A stretch of 64,000 bases of DNA from UBA1429 sp964482225 (GCA_964482225.1 CAYZWT010000018.1:16201-80200); one strand, 5' to 3'. Shown: positions 34,254-42,903, counted from the first letter of the stretch. The notes: a model not told the origin generated them from the letters alone. Translations and numbers: made by a program.

Positions 34254-34296
34254 CTGATGGCATGCCTCAGTATAAGGCGATCTGGTATGCTGGCAA
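34254..34296 (-). promoter_or_regulatory. Promoter and operator of the toxin-antitoxin operon
   Basis: Minus-strand TTGCCA (34296-34291), a 16-bp spacer and TATACT (34274-34269). The -35 and -10 flanks form the imperfect inverted repeat AGCATA-N11-TATACT, and CTGATGGCATGCCTCAG (34254-34270) just downstream is centred on the perfect palindrome GGCATGCC. Both are candidate antitoxin sites. Confidence 0.6.
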
Positions 34297-34378
34297 ATCA
34301 CACCTACTGGCCCTACTCGCTGTTCTCCCGGAACCCAAGAGCCAACACGCAGCAGGGCGTGTTGTGTCGTGCCCTCGC

Positions 34379-36433
34379 TCAGGCTGCCGTGGTAGCGGAT
34401 ACGGGAACGATCTTGCGCGGCAACACCAGCGTAAAGGTGGCCCCCTGGCCCAGCTCGCTCTCGACCTGGATGGTGCCGCCCATCTCCTGAGCGATCATCA
34501 AAGAGATGGCGAGCCCCAGGCCGGTGCCTTCGCCCTTTTTCTTGGGGTGGCGCGCCGTATAGAACTTGTCAAAGATGCGCTGCCTCTCCTCGGGCGCCAG
34601 CCCGATGCCCGTATCCCGCACGCTGATCCACACGTTGTCGTTGTCCTGCCGGCACGAGATGGTAACGTGGCCGCCCGGCTCGGTGAACTTGATCGCATTG
34701 CCGATCAGATTCGTCACGATCTGTTCCAGGCCCGAGGCGTTGGCGTACAGGGGCTCCTCCACCCACGATTCGTATCGCAGGTTGATGTTCTTGGCGGCTG
34801 CGCTCGTAGATAGCGCGGCGATCACCGGCTCCATCACTTGTGAGAGCGCCATGCGCTCTGGGACCAGCTCAAAGTGCCCACTCTCGAGCCGGGTGAGATC
34901 CAGCAGGTTGTTCACCAGGCGTGTCTGCCGCTCGACCTGGGTCTCCATGATGGCCAGGTACTCGCGCTGCTTGGCCTCTTTGAGCTGATGGGTGAGCAAC
35001 AGCCCCACCAGCATCTTGATGGTGGTCAGGGGCGTGCGCAGCTCGTGCGAAGCATAGGCCACAAAGTCAGATTTCATCTGCTCCACGCGGGCCTCATGGG
35101 TAGAATCGCGGGCCACATACAAGGCGCTCTCGGGCTGGCCATCGAGCCCGGAAAGCGTGGCCGAGCTCAGGCTGACCACGCGCTCTCCCACGTGCAATAT
35201 GAGGCGAGGAGCCCGCCCTTGGTCGGCCTGCACATCGCCCAGGGCGTCGGCCAAGATCGGGGGCGCCTTCTGCCCGGTGTGGATATCCAACATCTCTCCG
35301 GCGGCCCGGTTGGCAAGCAACACCTGGCGCTCTGGCCCGATGACGAATACCCCTTCGCTCATGTGGGTGAGAATCGCCGAAAGAGACTCGGTCTCGCGCC
35401 GAAGGTCTTCGATTAGGCGTGCATTCTCCAGCGAAACCCCCACCTGGCTGCCATAGATCTCGAGGATGTTGCGCGTCTGCTCGTCTGGTTGCTGCTCCGG
35501 CTCGGGCAGCAGTGCGAGCGCCCCTATCGTCCCCTGGCTGCCGCGCAAGGGTACGCACACGAGATTATCTTGCCGGCCAGATGCTGCGCCCAGGGAGCGC
35601 GCCCGCGCCGGGCTCAGCCTGGGCCACACACCGGAGGCGCCTCGGTTAGCCGGTTGCGTGTGTGGCATGAGGGACAGATCCAGGTCTGGGGGAGGCAGGT
35701 CGGCGGGAAAGTCGCGTCCGTGCCCATATACCAACCCTTGCTCCTCGCGCAGATAGATCCCCAGGCGCTCGATGCCCGTGAGTTGGCCTGCCTGCTCGAT
35801 GATGGTGTTCAGCAGGCCACCAAGCGCCTGGCGGCTGACCACGGCGCTTCCGGCCTGAACCAGGGTCGCCAACTGGCGGTTGTGGCGGTCCAGCGCTCGT
35901 TCTCCACGCTCTTTTTCGGCCATGAGGGCCCACAGTAGCAAGGAGCTAAAGCCCAGATACAGCGCAGCCAGGATCAGGGCTTGCGGCGTTGCACCATCGG
36001 GCATGAGCACCTGATCGCTGTAGATCAAATCCTGATTTCGCAGCACAATGAGCGCTCCGTAGGCGAGAGAGCTAAAGAGCGCCAGCGGCAGAACCGTCCT
36101 TTGCCCCAGGAACCAGCCCGCCATGATCAGGGGCCAAAGATAGGCCAGGAGGAACACATAGCCATCGTTCCCAAAACCCAAGATGAGCAGCGTGATCAGG
36201 ACGATCTCGAGCGAAAAGGCGATGTAGCCGAGGAGCGAAGTCGTTCTTTGTTTGAGAAAGTAGAGATAGGGGATGGGAGCGAGACATTGCAGGGTGGCCA
36301 GGGCAAAGATGGGGTCCAGCCGAGCCGGGCGCGTGAACCCGTTGATGACGAACAGCACCAACAGGAATAGACCGCTCAGGGCCGAGCGCCCCCAGATGAA
36401 CAGACGCCACAGGCGGATGCCACGTTCACCCAT
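34379..36433 (-). CDS. Membrane sensor histidine kinase (7TM-GAF-PAS-HisKA-HATPase)
   Basis: A 684-residue kinase. Residues 8-175 form about six or seven transmembrane helices, followed by a short coil, a GAF domain (about 185-345), a PAS-like domain (about 350-445, SAILTHMSEGVFVIGPERQVLLANRAAG), a HisKA domain with phospho-acceptor H463 (YASHELRTPLTT), and HATPase_c with N-box LIGNAIKFTEPGG, G1 DTGIGLAPEE and G2 GEGTGLGLAIS. The start overlaps the stop of the upstream regulator gene (TAATG), implying a coupled pair. The N-terminal 7TM block suggests an intramembrane ligand or membrane-state sensor, but the signal is unknown. Confidence 0.92.
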   Translation of the reverse strand: MGERGIRLWRLFIWGRSALSGLFLLVLFVINGFTRPARLDPIFALATLQCLAPIPYLYFLKQRTTSLLGYIAFSLEIVLITLLILGFGNDGYVFLLAYLWPLIMAGWFLGQRTVLPLALFSSLAYGALIVLRNQDLIYSDQVLMPDGATPQALILAALYLGFSSLLLWALMAEKERGERALDRHNRQLATLVQAGSAVVSRQALGGLLNTIIEQAGQLTGIERLGIYLREEQGLVYGHGRDFPADLPPPDLDLSLMPHTQPANRGASGVWPRLSPARARSLGAASGRQDNLVCVPLRGSQGTIGALALLPEPEQQPDEQTRNILEIYGSQVGVSLENARLIEDLRRETESLSAILTHMSEGVFVIGPERQVLLANRAAGEMLDIHTGQKAPPILADALGDVQADQGRAPRLILHVGERVVSLSSATLSGLDGQPESALYVARDSTHEARVEQMKSDFVAYASHELRTPLTTIKMLVGLLLTHQLKEAKQREYLAIMETQVERQTRLVNNLLDLTRLESGHFELVPERMALSQVMEPVIAALSTSAAAKNINLRYESWVEEPLYANASGLEQIVTNLIGNAIKFTEPGGHVTISCRQDNDNVWISVRDTGIGLAPEERQRIFDKFYTARHPKKKGEGTGLGLAISLMIAQEMGGTIQVESELGQGATFTLVLPRKIVPVSATTAA

Positions 36434-37485
36434 TATGATGCCCTCGCTGCTTGAGGTGCGCGGCCGGGCACCCATAGCATATAGCTCTGGCGCCCGTCCC
36501 GGGTTTGCTGTACGTCCAGTTTGCCGTGGTGCCCCTGGGCAACGTGCCGGGCCAAGTCCAGCGCGTCGGCGAGGCGTTCCGGGTTGCCACGCGCGTTGGC
36601 GTGGGAGCTGCCCTCCGTGACAATGAACTCCAATCCCCGATCCTGGGCGCGCCTGGCCATGACAGAGACCTGGCCGCCTTGCGGGGCGAGTTCCACTACG
36701 GCTTCGAGCAAGCCGGCCAAGGTGCGAGTGATGGCCGCCTCGTTCACGATGCCGCTCAATAGGCCGCCGCAGGTGATGCTTACCTGAACCTTCTTGGCCG
36801 CCGCCTGCCGAGAGGCGCTGGCCGCCGAGCGGCGCACGATGGGCGCGATGCGCACCGGTTCCCAGGTAAAGGGTTGCTCGATATCATCGGCGCTGGCCCA
36901 CTGCAAGTCGTCAACCAGTTCAGACAGGGTGTGGGCGGCCTCGATGGCGCGCCGCAAGCTGACGCGCTGGGTCTCGGGGTCATTGGCCAGCCGCGCCTGC
37001 GCTAGGGCATCGAGCTGTTTGTTCACATCCTCGACGGGCTGGCGCAGTTGCGACGCCAGACGCGCGAGGGTGCGTGCCCGGAGCGCGTCGAAATCGGACC
37101 GATCTTTGGCGCGCGTCTGCTGTACACGGTTCAGAATGGTGGCCACGCGGGCGCAGAGCTCTTGCGGATCAAAGGGCTTGGTCATATAGTCATCGGCCCC
37201 ATCGCGCAGCCCCGCCAGTTTGTCATCGAGCCCGCTCTTGGCCGTCAGAAAGAGTAGGGGGATGCTGCCCCCCGTGAGCGCGCGAACGCGCCGATGAAAC
37301 TCGTGGCCATCCATATCCTGCATCATGATATCCGAGATGATCAGATCCGGGCGAGCTTCTACCATTCCCTTGAGGGCTTCGGAGCCGCTCTCGGCTGTGA
37401 ATACGTCATAGCCGTTGTGCGAGAGATACTCTTGAATCGAGAACAAGAGCTGAGGCTCATCATCAACAATAAGGATTCTGGGCAT
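36433..37485 (-). CDS. Response regulator with degenerate histidine-kinase-like C-terminus
   Basis: A 350-residue protein. Residues 1-125 are a receiver domain (acid pair D8-D9, phospho-acceptor D52 in DLIISDIMMQDMDG, Lys in YMTKPFDP). Residues 130-350 look like a HisKA plus HATPase pair without catalytic motifs: LARLASQLRQPVEDVNKQL stands where the H-box should be, with Arg-Gln in place of His-Glu, and no N- or G-box is seen. A pseudokinase output domain is the inference. It is the first gene of the two-gene operon, with GAGGG 6 nt upstream of the ATG, and its stop overlaps the start of the kinase. No DNA-binding domain is present, so its output is probably protein-protein. Confidence 0.78.
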   Translation of the reverse strand: MPRILIVDDEPQLLFSIQEYLSHNGYDVFTAESGSEALKGMVEARPDLIISDIMMQDMDGHEFHRRVRALTGGSIPLLFLTAKSGLDDKLAGLRDGADDYMTKPFDPQELCARVATILNRVQQTRAKDRSDFDALRARTLARLASQLRQPVEDVNKQLDALAQARLANDPETQRVSLRRAIEAAHTLSELVDDLQWASADDIEQPFTWEPVRIAPIVRRSAASASRQAAAKKVQVSITCGGLLSGIVNEAAITRTLAGLLEAVVELAPQGGQVSVMARRAQDRGLEFIVTEGSSHANARGNPERLADALDLARHVAQGHHGKLDVQQTRDGRQSYMLWVPGRAPQAARAS

Positions 37486-37552
37486 CTGTACCCTCACTTT
37501 TTTTCCCTGTGGGACCCGACGCGGCGCGCATGGCGCTACGCGTACCATAACA

Positions 37553-37586
37553 AGTATAGCAGACATGGCCCTATCTACAGGCCATG
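37553..37586 (-). promoter_or_regulatory. Extended -10 promoter with overlapping dyad for the regulator/kinase operon
   Basis: Minus-strand TGCTATACT places an extended -10 at 37558-37553. The perfect inverted repeat CATGGCC-N9-GGCCATG (37564-37586) covers the -35 region, a natural place for a regulator. No good -35 hexamer is present. Confidence 0.5.
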
Positions 37587-37672
37587 ATGGCGTTAAACGG
37601 ATGTAAGCTCTGTGTAAATAGCATCTTTACCGCATCGGGCGTGTGTGCGCACGGTGCGCCGGTGCGCAGACA

Positions 37673-37700
37673 TTGACAGCCTGGATGGGCTTGATATAAT
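37673..37700 (+). promoter_or_regulatory. Near-consensus promoter of the TIR/DUF4062-like gene
   Basis: Perfect TTGACA (37673-37678), a 16-bp spacer and perfect TATAAT (37695-37700). The GC-rich leader of about 90 nt contains small hairpins. Confidence 0.8.
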
Positions 37701-37797
37701 CGGCGAGCCGGTGACCAAGCCGTATCACCGGGCGGGCGCCCGTGATGCGATCCCATCGGCGGAACCCTTTGGCCCCGCCCTTCGTAAGGTGAAAAGA

Positions 37798-38352
37798 GTG
37801 ACAGCAGAGCTTGCGATCTATATCAGCGCGGCCCCCGAGATGGACCCCGAATGCGAGTTGCTGGGGCAACGGCTGGCATTGTTGACCCAATCGGCGCGCT
37901 GGACCATCAAGCGCACGCCGACCTCTGGAGAGTATACGAACCCAGACCTGGATACGTTGGCGCGCAGCCAGTTCTACCTGATCCTGCTCGGCCAGGATAT
38001 CGTGGCCCCGATGGGGGTCGAGTGGCGCGCGGCGCAGGCGCAGGGCCTGGCCGTGCTGGCTTACCGCAGCACAGCAAGGCCGCCCACGCCGGCGGCCTCG
38101 GTCTTTGCCCACCAGTCGGGCATCGAGTGGCGGGTATATGCCAGCCCGCAGCAGTTCGCTCACGATGTCGAGCGCAGGCTGATTCGGATGCTCATCGAGG
38201 GCACCCCCGGCTATGGGCTTGCATGGCAGGATGTGGAGCAGCTTGCAGAGCGTTTGCGCGAGAACGAGGAGCCGGAGCAGAGCGAAAAAACAGGGGAATC
38301 GCGTCGCGGGGCCGGGCAAGGCGGGATCATCCTGCCCTCGAGCCAGGGCTGA
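37798..38352 (+). CDS. TIR/DUF4062-like protein of unknown function
   Basis: A 184-residue protein starting at GTG (37798) with AAGGTG 6 nt upstream. The pattern ELAIYISAAPEMDPECELLG, then ARSQFYLILLGQDIVAPMGVEW and QGLAVLAYRS, is that of a flavodoxin-like TIR/DUF4062 fold: a first strand followed by a helix, a central strand ending in LLG, then a Glu-bearing helix that in active TIR NADases would hold the catalytic Glu. Here the Glu lies in GVEWRAAQAQG. The C-terminal 50 residues are polar and probably disordered. A Met start at 37645 would lie upstream of the promoter. The gene has one of the strongest promoters in the window. A role in stress or defence signalling is only a guess. Confidence 0.6.
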   Translation: MTAELAIYISAAPEMDPECELLGQRLALLTQSARWTIKRTPTSGEYTNPDLDTLARSQFYLILLGQDIVAPMGVEWRAAQAQGLAVLAYRSTARPPTPAASVFAHQSGIEWRVYASPQQFAHDVERRLIRMLIEGTPGYGLAWQDVEQLAERLRENEEPEQSEKTGESRRGAGQGGIILPSSQG

Positions 38353-38438
38353 GCTGCGTGGCCCGTGGCGATGTGGATCACTGGTTTGCGATAGCCGGGC
38401 CGTTCAGCCGCTATCGCGGAAAGGGCGCCGGGTGAGAG

Positions 38439-39050
38439 ATGCTTTGTCCCACCTGTCATAAGGCCACCCTGGGGGGGAGCCTGTGTCCCGGCTGTGGGCA
38501 GCCCGTGCCGGAGCAGGAGCGTTTTGAGGGGCAGGGGGGACACTATCTGCGGGTCCTGCTGCTGCTCTCTCTGGCGCTCTTTATCACGGCCACCGTGATC
38601 ACCAGTCTGCGCTCGGGCCGGCGCATCGGCCTGGAGTACCTGGTGCAATCACGCTGGTTCTGGCTCTACATGCTGCTCTTTTTTCTGCCGCCCGGCGTGG
38701 GCCTGTACTACTGGTTCATGCTGCGCGATGAAGAGATCACCGTTACCGATGAGTACATCATGCGGCGTTCTCGCTGGGGCGATGAGCAGCTCTATTGGAG
38801 CGAGCTGTGCGCCTTTCACAAGCAGATCTTGCCCTTTCGCGAGACACGCTTGGGGCGCATCACGGGCCTCAGCCGCTGGCTGTCCAACAAACGGCTCTTT
38901 AGCCGGCTGCCGCCCTATGCCTATGAGCTGATCGGCTGCGATGAGCAGGGCCAGGTCAAGACCTTTCGCCTGGAACCGGGGAGCGTGGATGAGATGCCCT
39001 GGCTGCTCGCCATCATTGAGGCGCAGGCCGGCCCTCCCCAGGAGATATAG
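38439..39050 (+). CDS. Zinc-ribbon, two-helix membrane protein
   Basis: A 203-residue protein. The N-terminus is a four-cysteine zinc ribbon (CPTCHKATLGGSLCPGCG, Cys 3, 6, 16 and 19), followed by two hydrophobic helices at about 36-57 and 72-93 and a cytoplasmic PH-like beta-rich part starting with EEITVTDEYIMRRSRWGDEQLYW. The strand pattern of the second half recalls bacterial PH domains, without certainty. It lies 86 bp after the TIR-like gene and may share its transcript. The 3' end overlaps the convergent M23-like gene by 38 bp. Function unknown. Confidence 0.65.
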   Translation: MLCPTCHKATLGGSLCPGCGQPVPEQERFEGQGGHYLRVLLLLSLALFITATVITSLRSGRRIGLEYLVQSRWFWLYMLLFFLPPGVGLYYWFMLRDEEITVTDEYIMRRSRWGDEQLYWSELCAFHKQILPFRETRLGRITGLSRWLSNKRLFSRLPPYAYELIGCDEQGQVKTFRLEPGSVDEMPWLLAIIEAQAGPPQEI

Positions 39051-40644
39051 GCTCCCAATGCGGCGCGCCGGGCTCTGGGGGCTCTATCGCCGGCAGGATC
39101 GGCAGCGAGGACACGTTCACGGCAGGCTGCATCGGCAGCGCCATGCGATAATACGCCCCCTGTTGGCAGTAACCGGCCTCTACCAGTTTCCAGAGGCCCT
39201 GGTCCGACCCGATGGGGATATCGAGTTGTAACAAGGCCGCCTGCCCGACATCCAGGGGCGCCACCGGGTGGAGACGTTCGGCAAAGCTCTCCCCGCCAGG
39301 CTTCCAACCCCAGATCTCGATGGCCTCGGGCTCGGCCAGGGCCGTGCCGACGTTGCGCACCTGGACAAAGACGTGCGCCTTTTCCAGCGAGCGGAACAAC
39401 TCGATGCGCTCTACGACAAGCTGCGGGCCGTTCACCACCAACTCGCGTCGCAACTGGGCGAACAGGTGCTCGCGACCTTCCAGGCGGTAGCCCGCTCGCT
39501 GGAGCGTCCAGGCGCCCGCTTGGTGCAGGCGGGCATCGGTCTCCACAAGCACGCGCTGCACCTCTCCAGGGGCGAGCGTCAGCGGCTCATCGTAGGCGGC
39601 CCGCCAGTGTACGCCATCAGGGCGCAGGCCATCTATAAAGAGCGCATCCAGACGCATCTCCTCCACGCCCTGGTTCTCGACCCAGATGTACAGCCGCAGC
39701 AGGTCGCCCACCGAGAGGGCGCCCCGGCTCATCCCCAGCCCCACATGGCGCAGCGGCGAGGGCGTAACCTCCACCTGGCCACGGGCGGGCGTGCCCATGA
39801 TGCCCTGTTCGGTGCGGTAGGTCAGGCGGCCCACGTACCATAGGCCCGCCGAAGGGGGGTGTACGGGAACGGTGATCTCGACCTGGGCCTTGCCATCCAC
39901 GGACCAATCGCCCTGGGTCTCGGCCAGCAGCGCATCTCCCTCGGTGGAATAGAGTGCGATCTGCAGCAGATCAAAGCGCAAGGGCTCTAGCCCCTCGTTG
40001 TAGATCGGCGCCAGCAGTTCCACCCCCTCGCCCAGAGCGATCTCGGCCTGCAGAGGCGTGATCTCGCCGGAGAGGGTGAGTTGGGCCGGGCAGCCCAGGT
40101 TGGTGATATATGCTCCCAAGGCGAGCTCTGCGGGAGAGAGGCCAAAGAGCCGCGTCAGTTGCGCCTGATCGGGACGCACCCAGCGCTCGCCCTCGCGCAT
40201 CAGCAGTTCCAGGTGCAGGTGGGCGCTGGGCACCCCAGAGGCCCCCGAGTGGCCGATCAGCTCACCGGCGCGCACGGCGCGCTCGCCCTGCTGCTCGTCG
40301 CGCAGGTGCGCCAGCCGCACCAGCCAATCGCCCGTCTCATCCATGATCTCGATATAGTAGCCCAGGTTGGTCTCAAAGGGGCGTTCGTCGCGCAGGAAAT
40401 AGGCCTGGCCGTTCATGGGGGCATACAAGGGCACTCCCTCTTCCAGGAGGAAATCGTAGGCGATGCCGGTGGCCTTGCCATACTCCCAGTGGCCCTCGGG
40501 CTCCCAGGAGACGCGGTGCCCCTGGCCACAAGCCCAGGGCAGGGCGAACCCGCCGGGCAGTGTATAGTCCGGGCCCTGGGCCTGGGCCGGCAGCCACCCC
40601 ACCAGGCTGGCGATCAAGAGTACGGCCCAGATGCAGCGCTTCAC
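39013..40644 (-). CDS. Secreted M23/LytM-like peptidase domain protein
   Basis: A 543-residue exported protein. The signal peptide (KRCIWAVLLIASLVGWLPAQAQG) is cut near residue 23. Residues 50-160 resemble a LytM/M23 lysostaphin-type domain with APMNGQAYF, LVRLAHLRDEQQGERAVRAGELIGHSGASG and the metal motif HLHLEL. The usual upstream H-x(3)-D motif reads as TGIAYDF, so one zinc ligand seems missing and the domain may be inactive. The remaining 370 residues are a series of beta-sandwich (CARDB/NEW3-like) domains. Translation starts at GTG with GGAGAG 6 nt upstream. Its own extended -10 promoter lies 50 bp upstream, just after the hydrogenase genes. A cell-wall binding or processing role is inferred. 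Confidence 0.75.
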   Translation of the reverse strand: MKRCIWAVLLIASLVGWLPAQAQGPDYTLPGGFALPWACGQGHRVSWEPEGHWEYGKATGIAYDFLLEEGVPLYAPMNGQAYFLRDERPFETNLGYYIEIMDETGDWLVRLAHLRDEQQGERAVRAGELIGHSGASGVPSAHLHLELLMREGERWVRPDQAQLTRLFGLSPAELALGAYITNLGCPAQLTLSGEITPLQAEIALGEGVELLAPIYNEGLEPLRFDLLQIALYSTEGDALLAETQGDWSVDGKAQVEITVPVHPPSAGLWYVGRLTYRTEQGIMGTPARGQVEVTPSPLRHVGLGMSRGALSVGDLLRLYIWVENQGVEEMRLDALFIDGLRPDGVHWRAAYDEPLTLAPGEVQRVLVETDARLHQAGAWTLQRAGYRLEGREHLFAQLRRELVVNGPQLVVERIELFRSLEKAHVFVQVRNVGTALAEPEAIEIWGWKPGGESFAERLHPVAPLDVGQAALLQLDIPIGSDQGLWKLVEAGYCQQGAYYRMALPMQPAVNVSSLPILPAIEPPEPGAPHWEPISPGEGRPAPQ

Positions 40645-40690
40645 AGATACTCTCCGTCTCGGGTGTTCCGGCCTGTCTCAACTTGCGGCA

Positions 40691-40701
40691 AGTATAGCAC
40701 A
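40691..40701 (-). promoter_or_regulatory. Extended -10 promoter of the M23-like gene
   Basis: Minus-strand TGTGCTATACT, identical in its TGTGCTATA core to the promoters at 24698-24708, 25789-25799 and 42973-42983. The best -35 candidate (TTGAGC at 40721-40716) is 19 bp away, so the extended -10 probably matters most. Confidence 0.6.
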
Positions 40702-40717
40702 CCCTGCGCGGCAAGGC

Positions 40718-42019
40718 TCAATGGGTGGCGCAGGCTATGCAAGGGTCAAAGGCGCGCACCACGCGCCCCACGGCGCGCTCCAGCTCCATGCTGATGCCTG
40801 TGGCGCTGATATAGCGCCGGGCTGCCACCTCCAGCGCCCGCTCGATGGCAAAAATGTTGTACTGGGTGGGCACCAGAAAGCGCGCCTTTTGCACGACCCC
40901 CCGGTCAATGACGTAATGGTGGATCAAAGGGCCCCTGGGCGCCTCCACCAAGCCATAGCCCTCGCCCTCGGCGGCCTGGCACGAAACCCGGAATGGCCCT
41001 TGCCACAAGTCCTGCTCCAGCAGGGCAATGGCGCGCTCGATGCAATAGATGAGCTCGATGGCCCGCGCCAGATCAAAAAGCAAGATGGCGTGGGCGGGAT
41101 AGCCCCATTCCTGACGAAAGCGGCGCAGCAGCGCATCGGCGCGTGGGGCGCCCATCTCGGGCAGCAGGTTGAGGCGCGCCAGCGAGTTGGCCCGCAGCAC
41201 CTGCCCCCGATAGAGCCAGCCATCAGAGTAGCTGGCCTCGATGGGCACCAGGGTCAGGTCTTCGCCATAGGCCGAGGGCGCAAAGGCGTGCTCCTCCTGC
41301 CCATCGGGCGCCAGCACGCGCACCACATCGCCATAATAGGCGTGGCCCTTGTGCACCGACGCCAAATAGTAGGTGGGCTGGTCATCGCCCAGGGTGCCGA
41401 TGCGCTCGCGCAGGCCCGCGAACAGGGCCCAGTAGCGTTCCACCAGCTCGGTCGCCACTCCCAGGCAGCCTTGTAGCTCGCGGCGCATCTCCTCCATCGC
41501 CTGCGGATCCAGCCCCGTCGTGACCCCGCCGACCACGGCCCGCACGGGGTGAATGAACTGGCCGCCCGCCAGGGTGATCAGCCGGGTGCCCAGGCGGCGG
41601 ATCGCCAGGGCGCGCGGGGCGATGTCGGCTTCCTGCTCGTCCAGATGGAACAGGCTGGGCACGCCTTCGCGGCCCGGGAAATCGGGCATGGTGAACAAAA
41701 ACAGCGAGGTGGCCTGGTTCTGGATCAACTGCCCCAGCATCATCAGCTCGCGGATGCGGATCGCTTTGGGGGGTGGCGTGATGCCGCAGGCGTCCTCCAA
41801 CGCCTTGACCGCGGCCACATGATGGGCTGTGGAGCAGACGCCGCAGATGCGCGGTACGATCACCGAGACCTGCTCGGCAGGCACGCCTTGCACGAGCATC
41901 TCGAACCCGCGCAGCTCGGTGGCCTGAAAGTGGGCCGAGAGCACCCGCGCGCCCTGGAACTCGATCACGACGCGGGCATGGCCCTCGATGCGGCTCAAAG
42001 GCACGGTTAGGGTGGGCAT
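40718..42019 (-). CDS. NiFe hydrogenase large subunit (group 3-like), no C-terminal extension
   Basis: A 433-residue catalytic subunit. The two Cys pairs that hold the NiFe centre are RICGVCSTAHHVAA (about residues 58-71) and DPCIACATH at the very C-terminus; RIEGHARVV near the start is also typical. The stop codon follows the motif's His directly, so the peptide that maturation proteases normally remove is absent. It is coupled to the small-subunit gene by a TAATG overlap. The sequence type is that of cytoplasmic, cofactor-coupled hydrogenases (Mvh/Hox/Hyd-like). No maturation (hyp) or diaphorase gene is in the window, so electron partner and direction of catalysis are unknown. Confidence 0.88.
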   Translation of the reverse strand: MPTLTVPLSRIEGHARVVIEFQGARVLSAHFQATELRGFEMLVQGVPAEQVSVIVPRICGVCSTAHHVAAVKALEDACGITPPPKAIRIRELMMLGQLIQNQATSLFLFTMPDFPGREGVPSLFHLDEQEADIAPRALAIRRLGTRLITLAGGQFIHPVRAVVGGVTTGLDPQAMEEMRRELQGCLGVATELVERYWALFAGLRERIGTLGDDQPTYYLASVHKGHAYYGDVVRVLAPDGQEEHAFAPSAYGEDLTLVPIEASYSDGWLYRGQVLRANSLARLNLLPEMGAPRADALLRRFRQEWGYPAHAILLFDLARAIELIYCIERAIALLEQDLWQGPFRVSCQAAEGEGYGLVEAPRGPLIHHYVIDRGVVQKARFLVPTQYNIFAIERALEVAARRYISATGISMELERAVGRVVRAFDPCIACATH

Positions 42020-42858
42020 TAAAAGACCTTGTCCTTGTCGCGGGGCGCGCCAGCATAATCGGCGAACTGGAACAAAAAGAGCGAGAATTGGGGCGAGCGA
42101 ATCCCCGAATCAATCTCCTCAGGGGGGATATCGGTCATCCGCACAAAGACCTTCTGGATTGCCTCCAGCCATTCTTGTGAGGAGCGCTCGATGAACCCAT
42201 CGGACGGGCCACGGCAGCCCACGCAGGGGTGCCCGGCGCGGGGGCAGGGCGCCCGGCAGCCGCCCCGGGTAGCGGAGCCGATGCAGAGATAGCCCTGGTT
42301 GATCAGGCAGATCTCGGGATCCACCTCGCCGCCCTGAAAGCCGATCAGCCGCTGCGGGCGGTCGCGGGTCTTGCGGCGGCCGCACTCGATGCACACGGTG
42401 CGTGAGGGCGCAAAGCCGGGCGTATCAAAGAGCAGCGCCATGTACAGCTCTGACGTGGGCGGGCAGCCGGTCAGATAGCGGCTAACGGGCGTGATGGCAT
42501 CCACCGCGCGCGAGCGGGGCAAGAGCCGGGGCACATGGCGGCGCTCCATGCGGTCGAAAAAGACCTGGCGCACGTCATCGCGATAGCCCAGGTTGGCCAC
42601 GCCGCCCGAGACGGCGCAGGTCCCCACCGGCACGATCTCTCGCGCCCGTTTGGCCGCGGCGCGCAGGCGGTACAGGTCATCCTCGGTGTATACGGCGCCC
42701 GTCACCAACAGGATATCCACCTCCGGGATATCCTCCGCCGAGAGGATCAACGGCATATAGACCAACTGCTCTTCTTGCAGCCAGCTCTCGGCGTTGAGCA
42801 TCGAGACCTCGCAGCCGGAACAGCCGGAGAGCTGCAAAACGGCGAAACGTTCCCCCAT
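42019..42858 (-). CDS. NiFe hydrogenase small subunit, three-cluster type
   Basis: A 279-residue Fe-S subunit that passes electrons from the NiFe site. Proximal-cluster cysteines are SGCSGCEVS (Cys 13 and 16), GTCAVSGG and TGCPPTSE. A Cys-rich C-terminal part (CIECGRRK, EICLINQGYLCIGSATRGGC, PCPRAGHPCVGC) can hold two more clusters, as in MvhG/HydD-like subunits. It has no Tat signal, so the enzyme is cytoplasmic. The extended -10 promoter lies about 50 bp upstream (42909-42904), divergent from the UbiB-like gene. It runs directly into the large-subunit gene. Confidence 0.88.
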   Translation of the reverse strand: MGERFAVLQLSGCSGCEVSMLNAESWLQEEQLVYMPLILSAEDIPEVDILLVTGAVYTEDDLYRLRAAAKRAREIVPVGTCAVSGGVANLGYRDDVRQVFFDRMERRHVPRLLPRSRAVDAITPVSRYLTGCPPTSELYMALLFDTPGFAPSRTVCIECGRRKTRDRPQRLIGFQGGEVDPEICLINQGYLCIGSATRGGCRAPCPRAGHPCVGCRGPSDGFIERSSQEWLEAIQKVFVRMTDIPPEEIDSGIRSPQFSLFLFQFADYAGAPRDKDKVF

Positions 42859-42903
42859 CGGCCCTGCTCCCCTCTGGTGCGATCATGGCGCCTGACACAC
42901 CTG

